Notes under the pieces: generated by a model
Database searches by the model: none
What the model saw: the letters and a program-made list of their open reading frames with translations, nothing else
What the model was told of the DNA's origin: nothing
Made by a program: the position numbers and the translations under genes
IMG/VR virus record: IMGVR_UViG_3300007276_000416
Coordinates: 1 to 20,133 of that record
Reading direction: 5' to 3' (one strand)
Source of the DNA: a virus
DNA length: 20,133 nt
Shown here: piece after piece, positions 9,671-17,047 of the stretch
Layout: every line of letters starts with the position of its first letter
Position numbering within the stretch: position 1 is the first letter of the stretch

Positions 9671-10280
9671 GGCTCTTATGTTTTTCTTTACTCATTTGAA
9701 TCAGTTTAACCCACTTTGATACTGTCGTTGTGTCTGGATCTATTTCTCTTTTAAGTTCCAAATTTCGCTCAAGATACAAAGCATCTCTATCTAAATCCAT
9801 TTTTACATCCTCTTTATTGGTTTCCATTGATTTTGAAAGCTTTATTTTGAAGATTTTAATTTTGTTTTTTAATCCTTTTAATCTTTGAATAAGCCTTGGT
9901 ATTTGCGGCTTTATTGGTTTCTCAAGGTCTATTCTATAACTCTTTTCGTTAAAGTTGTTTATCAATACCAACACTTCAACATTTCCGTGTTCAATGTACA
10001 AGTTAAGAAAACTACTTATCATTGTGTAAAGTAAAGACCATTCTTCGATTAAAAACTGTTTTTTTAATGTAGACCTCAATTTATGGTTGTGTGTAATTTC
10101 GCTGTATTCAAAATATATATCTTCAAATACTCTAGAGAATTCAACCAGCTGCTTTTCAGTAAGCGCCTTATCATCGTTCTCGTTGTCGAAATCTACAATC
10201 AAATACCTTAAATCATCTGTTTCAAATACCTTAAAAAATCTTCTAACTGGTAATGTTTCGCAACTCTTATATATTTTCAT
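9645..10280 (-). CDS. Putative tail assembly chaperone (gene just before the tape measure)
   Basis: A 211-aa protein, largely helical by composition, beginning MKIYKSCETLPVRRFFKVF. Residues about 125-150 are very Lys/Ile-rich (GLKNKIKIFKIKLSK) and the C-terminus is basic. It has no enzyme motif or signal peptide. The start overlaps the stop of the upstream gene in an ATGA junction, and the end overlaps the tape-measure start by 26 nt. Genes in this slot usually encode tail assembly chaperones, which bind the tape measure during tube assembly. The LP..xF(Y)K(I/V)xETxDxRYL-like N-terminus seems familiar from other Bacteroidota phages, but I cannot confirm a family. I found no convincing slippery site fusing it to a second frame, unlike lambda G/GT. 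Confidence 0.5.
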   Translation of the reverse strand: MKIYKSCETLPVRRFFKVFETDDLRYLIVDFDNENDDKALTEKQLVEFSRVFEDIYFEYSEITHNHKLRSTLKKQFLIEEWSLLYTMISSFLNLYIEHGNVEVLVLINNFNEKSYRIDLEKPIKPQIPRLIQRLKGLKNKIKIFKIKLSKSMETNKEDVKMDLDRDALYLERNLELKREIDPDTTTVSKWVKLIQMSKEKHKSHAANSNRK

Positions 10281-10750
10281 GTAAATTCTATTTTTATATT
10301 ATTTTCATTCAACCAAGCAACGAGCTCCTCCTCGAGTTCTTTTATAATAAACTCTTGCTCTTCTATTGTTAATGTAAGTATATCTTCCCCATATTTTTCT
10401 ACTAATAATAAGTTTTTTTCATCATTAGATAAAACCTTTATCTCTCCAGTTCTTTGTACTGTTGATTGAATAAATAAACTATCATACCAAGCTCCTGTTA
10501 ATTTTAATGTTGTTGGAGATGATCTAAGTCCTTGTTTTTGTTTTTTTCTTTTATACCCATCAGAGTATTGCTGAAGTTTAACGCCTTGTCCATCTGAGCC
10601 ATAATTAAAAAGCCTCCGCTTAATCGCTCCAGTAATTAGGTAATTACCTCTTCGTTGAATAAACCCATCTATGAATTTTCCAATATCGTCCCTTTTTTTT
10701 CTTAGATTATTAACGTAATCATCTAAATCATCACCAGCAACTCTACTCAT
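10277..10750 (-). CDS. Phage structural/assembly protein of unknown role
   Basis: A 157-aa protein with a basic middle (residues 40-75: RRLFNYGSDGQG, then YSDGYKRKKQKQG) and an acidic end. The pattern of an (R)LF..G.D..G motif, a YS..Y..KK segment, an LTG.W..S.F motif (residues 84-94) and a YGxxI-L segment near 115-122 resembles the small phage proteins often called virion morphogenesis or minor head/tail-joining proteins. Such genes more often sit between connector and major tail protein; here it follows the major tail protein and its terminator. It starts 18 nt downstream of that terminator's T-tract and overlaps the next gene by 4 nt (ATGA). Functional assignment is weak; that it is a real gene is well supported by its length and tight packing. 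Confidence 0.6.
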   Translation of the reverse strand: MSRVAGDDLDDYVNNLRKKRDDIGKFIDGFIQRRGNYLITGAIKRRLFNYGSDGQGVKLQQYSDGYKRKKQKQGLRSSPTTLKLTGAWYDSLFIQSTVQRTGEIKVLSNDEKNLLLVEKYGEDILTLTIEEQEFIIKELEEELVAWLNENNIKIEFT

Positions 10751-10767
10751 TTTTTTTGCTTTTAATC

Positions 10768-10797
10768 AAAAAGGAGGCTAACTTATAGCCAACCTCC
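10768..10797 (-). terminator. Intrinsic terminator after the major tail protein gene
   Basis: Read on the minus strand, GGAGGTTGGCT and AGTTAGCCTCC pair over 11 bp (three G-U wobbles) around an ATA loop and are followed by five T. The wobble pairs become A-C mismatches on the other strand, so the hairpin is directional. It lies 31 nt past the stop codon of the 308-aa gene. It would reduce expression of the downstream tail genes relative to the abundant tail protein. Confidence 0.75.
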
Positions 10798-10827
10798 CTC
10801 TCTTATTAACCAAATAAAACCCTGTTA

Positions 10828-11754
10828 TTACACAGCGGTTACGGTTTTAATCAATCCTCTGTACAATACTCCAGAATTCAAAATAACAGCAGTTAATGTT
10901 GGTATGTTGTAGGTACGAATACCTAAAACTTCCCCAGCTCCTACTGCAACAACAGTTCCAGTATATTTTCCTGCGCTAGTTTCCACTATTGCCATCGCTG
11001 TAACAACTCCATCAACAGTATATTCTAAATCAGCATCAATCAACCCCTCCACAGGAGTTAATCCATCTGATGAAAGAACAACCGTAAAATCAATTGTTGT
11101 TGCTGCTGCTGCTGGAATTGAATCAAAAGAAACATCCACACCGTTAATTCCGTCAATTTCTTCTGGCGAAAAGTCTAACGAATCTCTAAGTGCGAAATCA
11201 TAATTTTGATCCCATTGAATTCTATCCAGTAATTGAATAGAGAATGATTTAGACTCAGGATCGCCTCCTAAAGTCTTGGTATTTGTAAGCATCGCAATTG
11301 CTTGCCCAGCTGTAAACCCTCTGTAATCTCCTCCGCTTGTAACTGCAAGCCTCCAGTTGCCCTCTTCATCTGCAAAAATGAAGTCTAACGCTTTAAAGGA
11401 AGTCAGTTTAGACATTTCCTTATAGAACTCATGACCTTCCTCGTATCCAAACTTGTACTTAGGAAGCCCTAGAGTGTTTAAACGGTCAACGCCTCTAGTG
11501 TTAGTTGTAATAGCGTCTTCACTTGATTCATTATCAAATGATTCAGCTCCAATTAAAGGGATAAATTTCCCTAATTGAATCTGACTATCAATATACGCTT
11601 TGTTGAATTCCGTTTCTTTTGGAATAACAAATCCTTTCTGAATACCGATTACATGAAGTGGTGTTCCCCATTCTATCTGGCATCCTAATTTACCTGTGTC
11701 GGCGTTTGCTCCTCCGCAAGAGGTTTTTTTGCCAACTATTGTTTCTAAACTCAT
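10828..11754 (-). CDS. Probable major tail protein with C-terminal Ig-like domain
   Basis: A 308-aa protein. Residues 1-200 contain CGGANADTGKLGC near the start, then LHVIGIQKGFVIPKETEF (33-50), IPLIGAESF (65-73) and a segment ending near 190. This layout matches a tail or virion protein family I recall from Bacteroidota phages. Residues about 205-287 form a separate Val/Thr/Ala-rich beta domain (FTVVLSSDGLTPVEGLIDAD, then AGKYTGTVVAVGAG) typical of Ig-like or Big-type decorations on major tail proteins. The start ATG shares one base with the stop of the 59-aa gene (TAATG). A strong terminator follows the gene, as expected for a highly expressed structural protein. The position before the tape-measure module supports the tail-tube role; it is not proven by a specific motif. 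Confidence 0.68.
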   Translation of the reverse strand: MSLETIVGKKTSCGGANADTGKLGCQIEWGTPLHVIGIQKGFVIPKETEFNKAYIDSQIQLGKFIPLIGAESFDNESSEDAITTNTRGVDRLNTLGLPKYKFGYEEGHEFYKEMSKLTSFKALDFIFADEEGNWRLAVTSGGDYRGFTAGQAIAMLTNTKTLGGDPESKSFSIQLLDRIQWDQNYDFALRDSLDFSPEEIDGINGVDVSFDSIPAAAATTIDFTVVLSSDGLTPVEGLIDADLEYTVDGVVTAMAIVETSAGKYTGTVVAVGAGEVLGIRTYNIPTLTAVILNSGVLYRGLIKTVTAV

Positions 11755-11933
11755 TATTTAAGTTTTTTTGTATTAATTAAATGATCGATTGATTTTTTGT
11801 TTTCGCTTTCAAATACGTCTCCAACCTTATACGTCACCGTTCCAGTTTTACCCCCATATCCAATTTTGAATTCATCAATCACGATCCCTTTGTACGTTTT
11901 AGTACTTTTTGTGCTTTTTGTTTTTCTTGCCAT
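11754..11933 (-). CDS. Small basic protein between neck and tail-tube genes
   Basis: A 59-aa protein that starts MARKTKSTKSTKTYKG and continues with a beta-like stretch (IVIDEFKIGYGG, then TVTYKVGDVFES). The first 15 residues are a Lys/Thr/Ser-rich, probably disordered tail; the rest could form a small beta fold. The ATG lies 4 nt below the previous stop codon, and its TAA overlaps the next ATG as TAATG, so it is very likely translated. I do not recognise a family. The position suggests a minor head-tail or tail-tube accessory. It is short enough to be missed by automatic gene calling. Confidence 0.7.
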   Translation of the reverse strand: MARKTKSTKSTKTYKGIVIDEFKIGYGGKTGTVTYKVGDVFESENKKSIDHLINTKKLK

Positions 11934-11937
11934 AATT

Positions 11938-12444
11938 TTAAAGTATTATATTTCTTAAACAAACATCATTAATCTCAACGCTTATTGTTAGTTTGAGTGC
12001 GTCCCATAAATCAGGAAAAACACCCTCTTCCCCTGCCTCGTTATCGCTATAATTACCAAACTTAACAACTTCAAAAGTCGAGTCATAAGATAATATATTG
12101 CATTGAGTGAAAGCATCTAAAATGTTATCAAGTAACGGAAACAAAATAGGCTTAAAAGTTAAATCCATTCTTTCAGAATATCTCATTTGAGCGTTTGTTT
12201 CAACCGCTAGAATAAGGTTCATTTTCTCAACCTTTACTCTTTTTCTATTAAGATGCTCCTCTTTGTATGGTTGGTCTAACCAAATCAAAGGGTAATTTGA
12301 ATTACCAGTCGATTCAGCAAAAAAAGCAACTAACTCTTTTTTATCGCCTACCTTAAAAATAGGCGCAAAAGTGTTGATTGTTGGCAAGAAACTAAATATA
12401 GATCTTAACCTATCCTCAACTACTATTGTGTTTTTAGTTGCCAT
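11938..12444 (-). CDS. Putative neck / tail-completion protein
   Basis: A 168-aa protein with mixed helix and strand. Residues 30-60 (FKVGDKKELVAFF, then YPLIWLDQPY) and the C-terminus (FPDLWDALKLTISVEIND) look like the small neck proteins encoded between connector and tail tube in Bacteroidota phages. Analogous proteins in other long-tailed phages are head-closure or tail-terminator proteins that cap the tube where it meets the head. The start overlaps the stop of the connector gene by one base (TAATG). The call rests on position, size and the W-DAL...I..C-L pattern near the end (residues 147-164); no catalytic site is present or expected. Confidence 0.55.
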   Translation of the reverse strand: MATKNTIVVEDRLRSIFSFLPTINTFAPIFKVGDKKELVAFFAESTGNSNYPLIWLDQPYKEEHLNRKRVKVEKMNLILAVETNAQMRYSERMDLTFKPILFPLLDNILDAFTQCNILSYDSTFEVVKFGNYSDNEAGEEGVFPDLWDALKLTISVEINDVCLRNIIL

Positions 12445-13118
12445 TATAGTCCAAATTGATTTGTTCTAACTTCCCAGTATCCTGGTCTAAAATCAGCATA
12501 AGTGTCAGGTGTTGCGTAATTCATATCTCGTATAAATTGGTACAACGTCTTATCTTCATTGGTATGATAATAATCTACTCCCAACCCAAACGACTTAACA
12601 ATAACCTCGCTTTTGAATTCTCTTCCTTGAATTATATCAACCATATCTCTCCAAGCTTTAATTACTTTTTGAGTAGGGCTTCTTTCTTCAGTATTTGCTC
12701 CTTTAGGCTTAACGTGTCCTACTCCAGTTCTGAATACATCATAATTCTGTTCGTAGTGATAAAACACGTAGTTTGCTAAAAAACTTTTTGACGGCTCTGT
12801 GTCTGCTGGATTTGATAATCTTCTAATGCCTTTCCATTGAATTGTATCTCCGTTCTGGTCTGTGTATGTTTTACCGTTAAGTAAATCATTCCACTTATTA
12901 TCAACTCCATCTTTCAGTCCGTTTGTTTTTGAAACATCTAAGGTTGCAATAAATTCAGTAGCAAGAGGTAAACCCAAACACTTAATCAGACACTCTGTTT
13001 CATACTCATCAATGAAATACTCTAAATCAGCTGAAACCGTTGTAACATCTGATGTTATAGATGGTTTTGCGTGAGGAATATAAATTTCGTTTTTGTAGTA
13101 TGTGTTTTTAGTAATCAT
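12444..13118 (-). CDS. Head-tail connector (adaptor) protein, DUF6712-like
   Basis: A 224-aa helical protein. Residues about 25-60 (LEYFIDEYETECLIKCLGL) give the start of the typical helix pattern. A short (N)KWNDLLNG element lies near 74-81, followed by WKGIRRL (97-103). The helix SFLANYVFYHYEQNYDVF (111-128), then GVGHVKPKGANTEERSP and KAWRDMVD, matches the connector family I know from Bacteroidota phages, probably DUF6712. Such proteins form the ring beneath the portal that receives the tail. It lies two genes downstream of the capsid gene. The ATG is 20 nt below the stop of the 62-aa gene, with no Shine-Dalgarno sequence. The family call is from memory; the role is consistent with gene order. 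Confidence 0.65.
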   Translation of the reverse strand: MITKNTYYKNEIYIPHAKPSITSDVTTVSADLEYFIDEYETECLIKCLGLPLATEFIATLDVSKTNGLKDGVDNKWNDLLNGKTYTDQNGDTIQWKGIRRLSNPADTEPSKSFLANYVFYHYEQNYDVFRTGVGHVKPKGANTEERSPTQKVIKAWRDMVDIIQGREFKSEVIVKSFGLGVDYYHTNEDKTLYQFIRDMNYATPDTYADFRPGYWEVRTNQFGL

Positions 13119-13138
13119 GATTAAGTGCTTGTTTTATT

Positions 13139-13327
13139 TTATTGCTTCATTGTTTTTGGAATGTACTTATCGATTCTTTTCCCAACTTTAAGCAATCCTT
13201 TATCTTGAAGTGTGCTTGCAGTAGAGGAATGATAAACATCGGTTTTTCCATCTCTAACTCCGCCAATATGTACACATTCGTACATGCCTGACTCTAATTT
13301 TGCTTTCGCTTTTTTCTCGTTACTCAT
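13139..13327 (-). CDS. Small hypothetical protein after the capsid gene
   Basis: A 62-aa basic protein. After a Lys/Ala-rich start (MSNEKKAKAKLESG), a compact region YECVHIGGVRDGKTDVYH is followed by STLQDKGLLKVGKRIDKY. The second half looks like a small fold with a short helix. The gene begins 30 nt below the capsid stop, and that gap contains no GC-rich hairpin, so both are probably on one transcript. Small genes here can encode head decoration proteins or connector accessories, but nothing in the sequence decides between these. I do not recognise a family. Confidence 0.6.
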   Translation of the reverse strand: MSNEKKAKAKLESGMYECVHIGGVRDGKTDVYHSSTASTLQDKGLLKVGKRIDKYIPKTMKQ

Positions 13328-13357
13328 TATTATTTGTTTAAAAGGTTAATATTAAAA

Positions 13358-14587
13358 TTACACAGCAGCTGTAATTGCAGCTTGAACAGTTGCAATTGTA
13401 TCGTAAACAAATGCTGCTTGATCTAAGTTCTTCACATACTGGAAGTATCTTGATTCTCCTACTAACGTAAATTTGTTAGTAATGAATTGATCGTTAATCC
13501 AACCAACTCTAATTGAGAAAGGAACATAGTTTACAACATTGTATTTCGACATATCGGCAACAAAAATTTGACCTACTGGAATTTTAATCCAAGGCTTAAT
13601 TCTTACTCCTCCAATACGAACTTCATTAAACAATCCAGCTTGAGGGTATAAAGCCTCTCCGTTGTTGTACTTCGCACTAACTAATTGCTTGTAAAAATCA
13701 ATTGGGTTAATAAGTACAATGTTTGGCTGGTAATGTCCTTCATCAGCGTATGCTTGTGTTCTGTAAACATCTGTGATAATAGCGTTTACAACATCCATGA
13801 AGTTAGATTCTCCTAAAGCAAAGTGGTCAACCATATCCGTAGATACAAAAGTTCTACCGTAAACAGTAGCTCCAGTCGGCTGTCCTCCAGCTCCAGTTCC
13901 AAAGAAAATACCATTCATTTTGAATAAATCATGTTTTTTCAAAAGGTATTCTTTGGCCACAGACATTAGTCTTGTGTAATCTGTAACTGACTCTTCTGTT
14001 AAAATCTCATGAGCAGCAGCTTTAACTGGTGTTTCATATCGATTTTCCCATTTGAAATCAATTTGTGGCTTACTAACCCCTTCTGCAACGAAACCATATC
14101 CACCCTCTTTAGGTGTTAATTCCGTATAAGATAAGCTAGGACTTGATGAACTTGTCACCGTACACAAACTTAAAAGGTTGTTGTCGTTTCTCAGGTTGAA
14201 TGTTCCTAAATTAGTACTTACGTCTAAAGGAGGCGTATCAATGTCTGTTCCAGATCCAGTTGTAATATCTCCAACGGCTTTATAAGTCGGTACAAATTCA
14301 ATTGTTCCTGACTGCTCGTTTTTGATTTTCATCAACTCATCTTTGTTCTTCAATAAGAAATCACCAAACTGGCCTATGATGTTCTTAGTGACTTTTTGCT
14401 TTTGCTCTTCAATAAAATCATCTAGAGCCTTTCCTTGCGCTGTTAATGATTCTGTGATCGCCTCAATATCTTTTTGAGTCGCTCCGTTTTTTTGTGCTTC
14501 CGACAAATCCGCCTGTACTTGCGTAAAGGCTTTATCTAAGGTTTTAAACCTATTGTCGAGTGCAGCTTGCATTTCTTCTGGTGTCAT
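13358..14587 (-). CDS. Major capsid protein, HK97 fold, with N-terminal delta (scaffold) domain
   Basis: From the ATG at 14585-14587 the product is 409 aa. An upstream in-frame TTG (14615-14617) would add ten Asn/Lys-rich residues. I prefer the ATG, which is preceded by an A-rich stretch typical of Bacteroidota starts. Residues 1-75 are a charged helical coiled coil (MQAALDNRFKTLDKAF), the delta domain that acts as built-in scaffold and is cut off by the head protease. The core starts after about residue 100. A Gly-rich loop and N-arm region lie near 158-203 (GGYGFVAEGVSKPQIDF). The later part includes FFGTGAGGQPTGA, LINPIDFYKQL and RIGGVRIKPW, in the order seen in HK97-type capsids. It lies directly downstream of the protease gene. 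Confidence 0.93.
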   Translation of the reverse strand: MTPEEMQAALDNRFKTLDKAFTQVQADLSEAQKNGATQKDIEAITESLTAQGKALDDFIEEQKQKVTKNIIGQFGDFLLKNKDELMKIKNEQSGTIEFVPTYKAVGDITTGSGTDIDTPPLDVSTNLGTFNLRNDNNLLSLCTVTSSSSPSLSYTELTPKEGGYGFVAEGVSKPQIDFKWENRYETPVKAAAHEILTEESVTDYTRLMSVAKEYLLKKHDLFKMNGIFFGTGAGGQPTGATVYGRTFVSTDMVDHFALGESNFMDVVNAIITDVYRTQAYADEGHYQPNIVLINPIDFYKQLVSAKYNNGEALYPQAGLFNEVRIGGVRIKPWIKIPVGQIFVADMSKYNVVNYVPFSIRVGWINDQFITNKFTLVGESRYFQYVKNLDQAAFVYDTIATVQAAITAAV

Positions 14588-14624
14588 AATTTTTTTTAAA
14601 TTATTATTAATATTCAATTAGCAA

Positions 14625-14675
14625 AGTGACTCGTGTCGGCTTTACTTTGTTATCAGGTAGTGACTGCTGTCGGCT
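14625..14675 (-). repeat. Paired 17-bp direct repeat between protease and capsid genes
   Basis: Two copies of AGCCGACAnnAGTCACT (minus-strand reading) occur at 14675-14659 and 14641-14625, differing only in a swapped GC/CG in the middle. They are 34 bp apart, start to start. The first copy overlaps the protease stop codon; the second lies about 40 nt above the capsid ATG. The second copy also sits in a weak 6-bp hairpin (CAAAGT/ACTTTG, 14622-14649). They could be binding sites or leader RNA elements controlling capsid expression. No function is shown by the sequence. Confidence 0.6.
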
Positions 14676-15498
14676 ATCCCTTTAACCATTTCTCCAAAGC
14701 TTTCGACACTTCGGTTTTTTGTATATCACTTAACTCCTTTTTTGTTTTTGAGGTTGTGATTGTAGGTGTTATTTGATTGCTACCAATAGGAACAGCAGAA
14801 CCCTCAATGGCTTTAGCCTCGAGTACTGCAAAGAAAAAACCATCTCTCTCCACTTCATCCTTATTCGCAATATCATTAATGTATTTATCGTAAACAGCTT
14901 TGTATTTTTCATCTCCCTCTGCATCACTATTCATTGCCATCTTCATATCAACATAATACATACCAACTGAATGATTGTCTACGTTTTCATTTTTGTACTC
15001 ATGGTACATGAAATTATTTCTAGTTTCTTTTATCGTTGAATCAAAAACCAAAGCCTCTGTTTCTCCCTCGACGTTGTAACCTAAATCTTTCCAGCTATAT
15101 GTTTTTGTAAATGCCTTTAAATCATCTTTATCTGCAATAATTGATGCAAACGTCATTTTGTGTTCTTGAAGATGTTTAAGTCTCTTATTCTCTTTCAGTG
15201 ATTTTTTCCACAATCCAGTTATATGAACATCTTTATGTGAATCACGAACCATTGTTGTATTGATTATCGCACGAACCTTTACTTGTCCAGGAATTGAATC
15301 AGCTTTAGTTACAACCGATGTGCCGTCTTTCAACACTTCAGTTGTTTCTAAGCCTTGAAGCTGTGTTGTTGGAGATGTGAATCCATCAGCTTTTTTGAGC
15401 TCAGACTTTTTTTGGTAAACGATGTCATCTTCGTTCTCCTTGAGCCATTTGAACACCTCTTGCTTCGTTTTTAAAGCTTTTGGAATGTCTATTTTCAT
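14674..15498 (-). CDS. Head maturation protease, HK97-like (U35-type)
   Basis: A 274-aa protein that should cleave the capsid delta domain after assembly. The protease core starts near residue 72 (VKVRAIINTTMVRDSH). Candidate catalytic His residues are H109 and H113 in LKHLQEHK. The candidate nucleophile is S177 in DNHSVGMYYVD, matching the S-x-G position of this fold. EAKAIEGSAVPIGSN (227-241) corresponds to the E-x-S-x-V-P-x-(A)N signature near the end of the domain. The first 70 residues are an extra charged region with no clear family. Residues 242-274 are a Lys/Thr-rich tail, which may be self-cleaved. It sits between portal and capsid, the standard position. Exact catalytic residues are inferred by pattern. 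Confidence 0.85.
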   Translation of the reverse strand: MKIDIPKALKTKQEVFKWLKENEDDIVYQKKSELKKADGFTSPTTQLQGLETTEVLKDGTSVVTKADSIPGQVKVRAIINTTMVRDSHKDVHITGLWKKSLKENKRLKHLQEHKMTFASIIADKDDLKAFTKTYSWKDLGYNVEGETEALVFDSTIKETRNNFMYHEYKNENVDNHSVGMYYVDMKMAMNSDAEGDEKYKAVYDKYINDIANKDEVERDGFFFAVLEAKAIEGSAVPIGSNQITPTITTSKTKKELSDIQKTEVSKALEKWLKG

Positions 15499-15568
15499 AT
15501 CTAGTTTTCTTTATAGGTTCGTAATAGTAATTTAATCCTGTTATTGAGTTGTATGAAAGTCTTAGCAT
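15425..15568 (-). CDS. Possible 47-aa ORF overlapping the protease start (uncertain)
   Basis: An ATG forming a TAATG junction with the stop of the 35-aa gene opens a 47-codon frame (MLRLSYNSITGLNYYYEP...) that runs 74 nt into the protease gene in another frame. The stop-start junction is the same kind used by well-supported genes in this window, which argues for translation. The long overlap and lack of a recognisable family argue against. It may simply be a reinitiation leader for the protease. No other gene explains the 69 bases between 15499 and 15567. Confidence 0.2.
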   Translation of the reverse strand: MLRLSYNSITGLNYYYEPIKKTRYENRHSKSFKNEARGVQMAQGERR

Positions 15569-15675
15569 TATTTTTTCTTTTTAACAAGTTCTCTTTCTCT
15601 TGATTCAGTTTTTTTTTGCTTATCCTTAAACATCTTTTTTATTTTTTCTGCCTTTTCTTTATCAACTTTATCCAT
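15568..15675 (-). CDS. 35-aa lysine/glutamate-rich protein between portal and protease
   Basis: A short open frame starts at ATG 15673-15675, 10 nt below the portal stop codon, and ends at TAA 15568-15570. The product starts MDKVDKEKAEKIKKMF and is more than one third lysine, with many Glu and no aromatic residue except one Phe. It would be a single charged helix, strongly basic at the end (ELVKKKK). It resembles nothing I can name; a highly charged helix at this position could bind DNA, RNA or the portal, or act in scaffolding. The spacing and the filled gap between two clear head genes support it as real, though composition alone is weak evidence. Confidence 0.5.
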   Translation of the reverse strand: MDKVDKEKAEKIKKMFKDKQKKTESRERELVKKKK

Positions 15676-15685
15676 TTTCTTGATT

Positions 15686-17029
15686 TTAATTCATTTGTAA
15701 TAACTCCTTTTCGTTTAATTCAGCATCAATTAATTCCTTTATTAGTTCTTCGAGTTCTTTGAGCTCCTTTTTCTTATCTGGTTTATTTTCCCCTGCAGGT
15801 TCTGGTTTTTCTAGTTTTGCTAATACAGTTCCTTTTTCAAATCCACATAAATCAAGAGCAACATCATCTGGAAGCCCTGCGTTTCTTAGTGCCTGAAGAG
15901 CAGTAGCTCTTTTAAGAATACCCTCATATCTCTCAATTAATACAAATTGCATTATTGGCATATTTTCGTATGTACCCCTTAATTTTAGATTTGGATCATC
16001 TATTAAGTACTGGAAAGGCTCTAAAAAAGCGTTTACAGTTGGCTGCATTTCGTTCTGAATAAATGAAACCATCGACTCTTTGAAGTTGTTGTATGTTGTC
16101 TTTTTGGCTTCTAAGGAAAGTATATCTTTTGGAATATGCAAGGCTGTATAAATCAAATTACCATCAACCTTAACGCTTTCATCAAGCCCTAAATCTCTTA
16201 GAGCTATATGTAATGATTGCCATTTAAGAGGCGCTTTAGTAACTATCGCTCTTCGTCTTCCTACGCCTAATCCTTTTTTACTATGCAACAAATCCTCTGC
16301 GTCTTTCTTTTCGTCATTTGATAAAGGGAATGTCCCAGCGCCCTTATCTAAAGTCAAAAGTTCCTTGCCGTTTGTTTTAAGTATAATATTTTTCGCTAAT
16401 AAACTATCTTTTGTATTTATAAGTGTTTGTTTTAATCCATCAAGCCGACTTTTAACATCAAACATGTTGCTTGTTTTCAATCCATTTGGTAAGTCGTATA
16501 AAAAAACCAAATCCCTTATTGGTATTCTTTCATTCTGACCATCTCTGTCGTAGAGTATTTTTGTGCTTTGTATTTTATTATCGCTATTCCTAACAGATAA
16601 AGGGGTTGTAAATTCGTCTGGATATTCAATAAGATCTCCATTTAATATGTAAATAGATTCTGGTTTTGACATCCCTGTTGTTTTTCTTAGCCAAATAACA
16701 GATTTACCTTCCGCTATCTGAGTAAAGTTAGCGCTTTCAAGAAAATCGTTTCTAGTTTGATAGTAGTTTGGATTGTTTAATAAATCTAATAACCAATGGT
16801 TTGTTATTTTCTCTTTTGTTGTTTTATTTTCAATATAAAACTCTGCTTGTGAAAAAAGCTTCGCCAAGAAAAGAATCGCTGGTGTTAATATTGGGTGGTT
16901 TTGGGATACCTCAAGGTTACTTCCACCGAATGTTCCCCACTTATTAAACTCTTCAATAGAGTACATTGTATCTCCGTTGATGTATCGTGTAAAAAAAGGA
17001 ATAGTTATCCTTGGGAACTTAAATGCCAT
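15686..17029 (-). CDS. Portal protein, HK97 family
   Basis: A 447-aa protein. The portal is a ring of twelve at one head vertex through which DNA enters and leaves. The family pattern is clear: an N-terminal region with NHPILTPAILFLAKLFSQAEF (45-65) and HWLLDLLNNPNYYQTRNDF (77-95), a middle containing DLVFLYDLPNG, then RRRAIVTKAPLKWQSL, and LIYTALHIPKDIL ahead of the long stem helix (FKESMVSFIQNEMQP). The last 45 residues are Glu/Lys-rich and likely disordered. The gene is separated from the terminase gene by an intrinsic terminator and has its own promoter candidate. The length is normal for the family. Confidence 0.92.
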   Translation of the reverse strand: MAFKFPRITIPFFTRYINGDTMYSIEEFNKWGTFGGSNLEVSQNHPILTPAILFLAKLFSQAEFYIENKTTKEKITNHWLLDLLNNPNYYQTRNDFLESANFTQIAEGKSVIWLRKTTGMSKPESIYILNGDLIEYPDEFTTPLSVRNSDNKIQSTKILYDRDGQNERIPIRDLVFLYDLPNGLKTSNMFDVKSRLDGLKQTLINTKDSLLAKNIILKTNGKELLTLDKGAGTFPLSNDEKKDAEDLLHSKKGLGVGRRRAIVTKAPLKWQSLHIALRDLGLDESVKVDGNLIYTALHIPKDILSLEAKKTTYNNFKESMVSFIQNEMQPTVNAFLEPFQYLIDDPNLKLRGTYENMPIMQFVLIERYEGILKRATALQALRNAGLPDDVALDLCGFEKGTVLAKLEKPEPAGENKPDKKKELKELEELIKELIDAELNEKELLQMN

Positions 17030-17047
17030 TTGATTGCATATTTTAGA

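Noticed and set aside
9645-9720. Programmed frameshift making a tail chaperone fusion
   Set aside because: The 211-aa frame simply overlaps the tape-measure start; I saw no heptamer slip site with an open alternative frame.
13328-13357. Terminator after the capsid gene
   Set aside because: The gap holds only an AT-only palindrome (TTAATATTAA) with no GC stem or following T-tract.
14588-14617. TTG start adding ten residues to the capsid protein
   Set aside because: The added residues are low-complexity Asn/Lys from the AT-rich leader, and an ATG with an A-rich upstream stretch follows directly.
14622-14640. Promoter box TCACTTTG before the capsid gene
   Set aside because: It differs from TAnnTTTG by one base, but no TTTG-like box lies 19-21 bases upstream.
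14622-14649. Hairpin CAAAGT...ACTTTG as a terminator
   Set aside because: The stem is only 6 bp with a 16-base loop and no T-tract on the transcribed strand.
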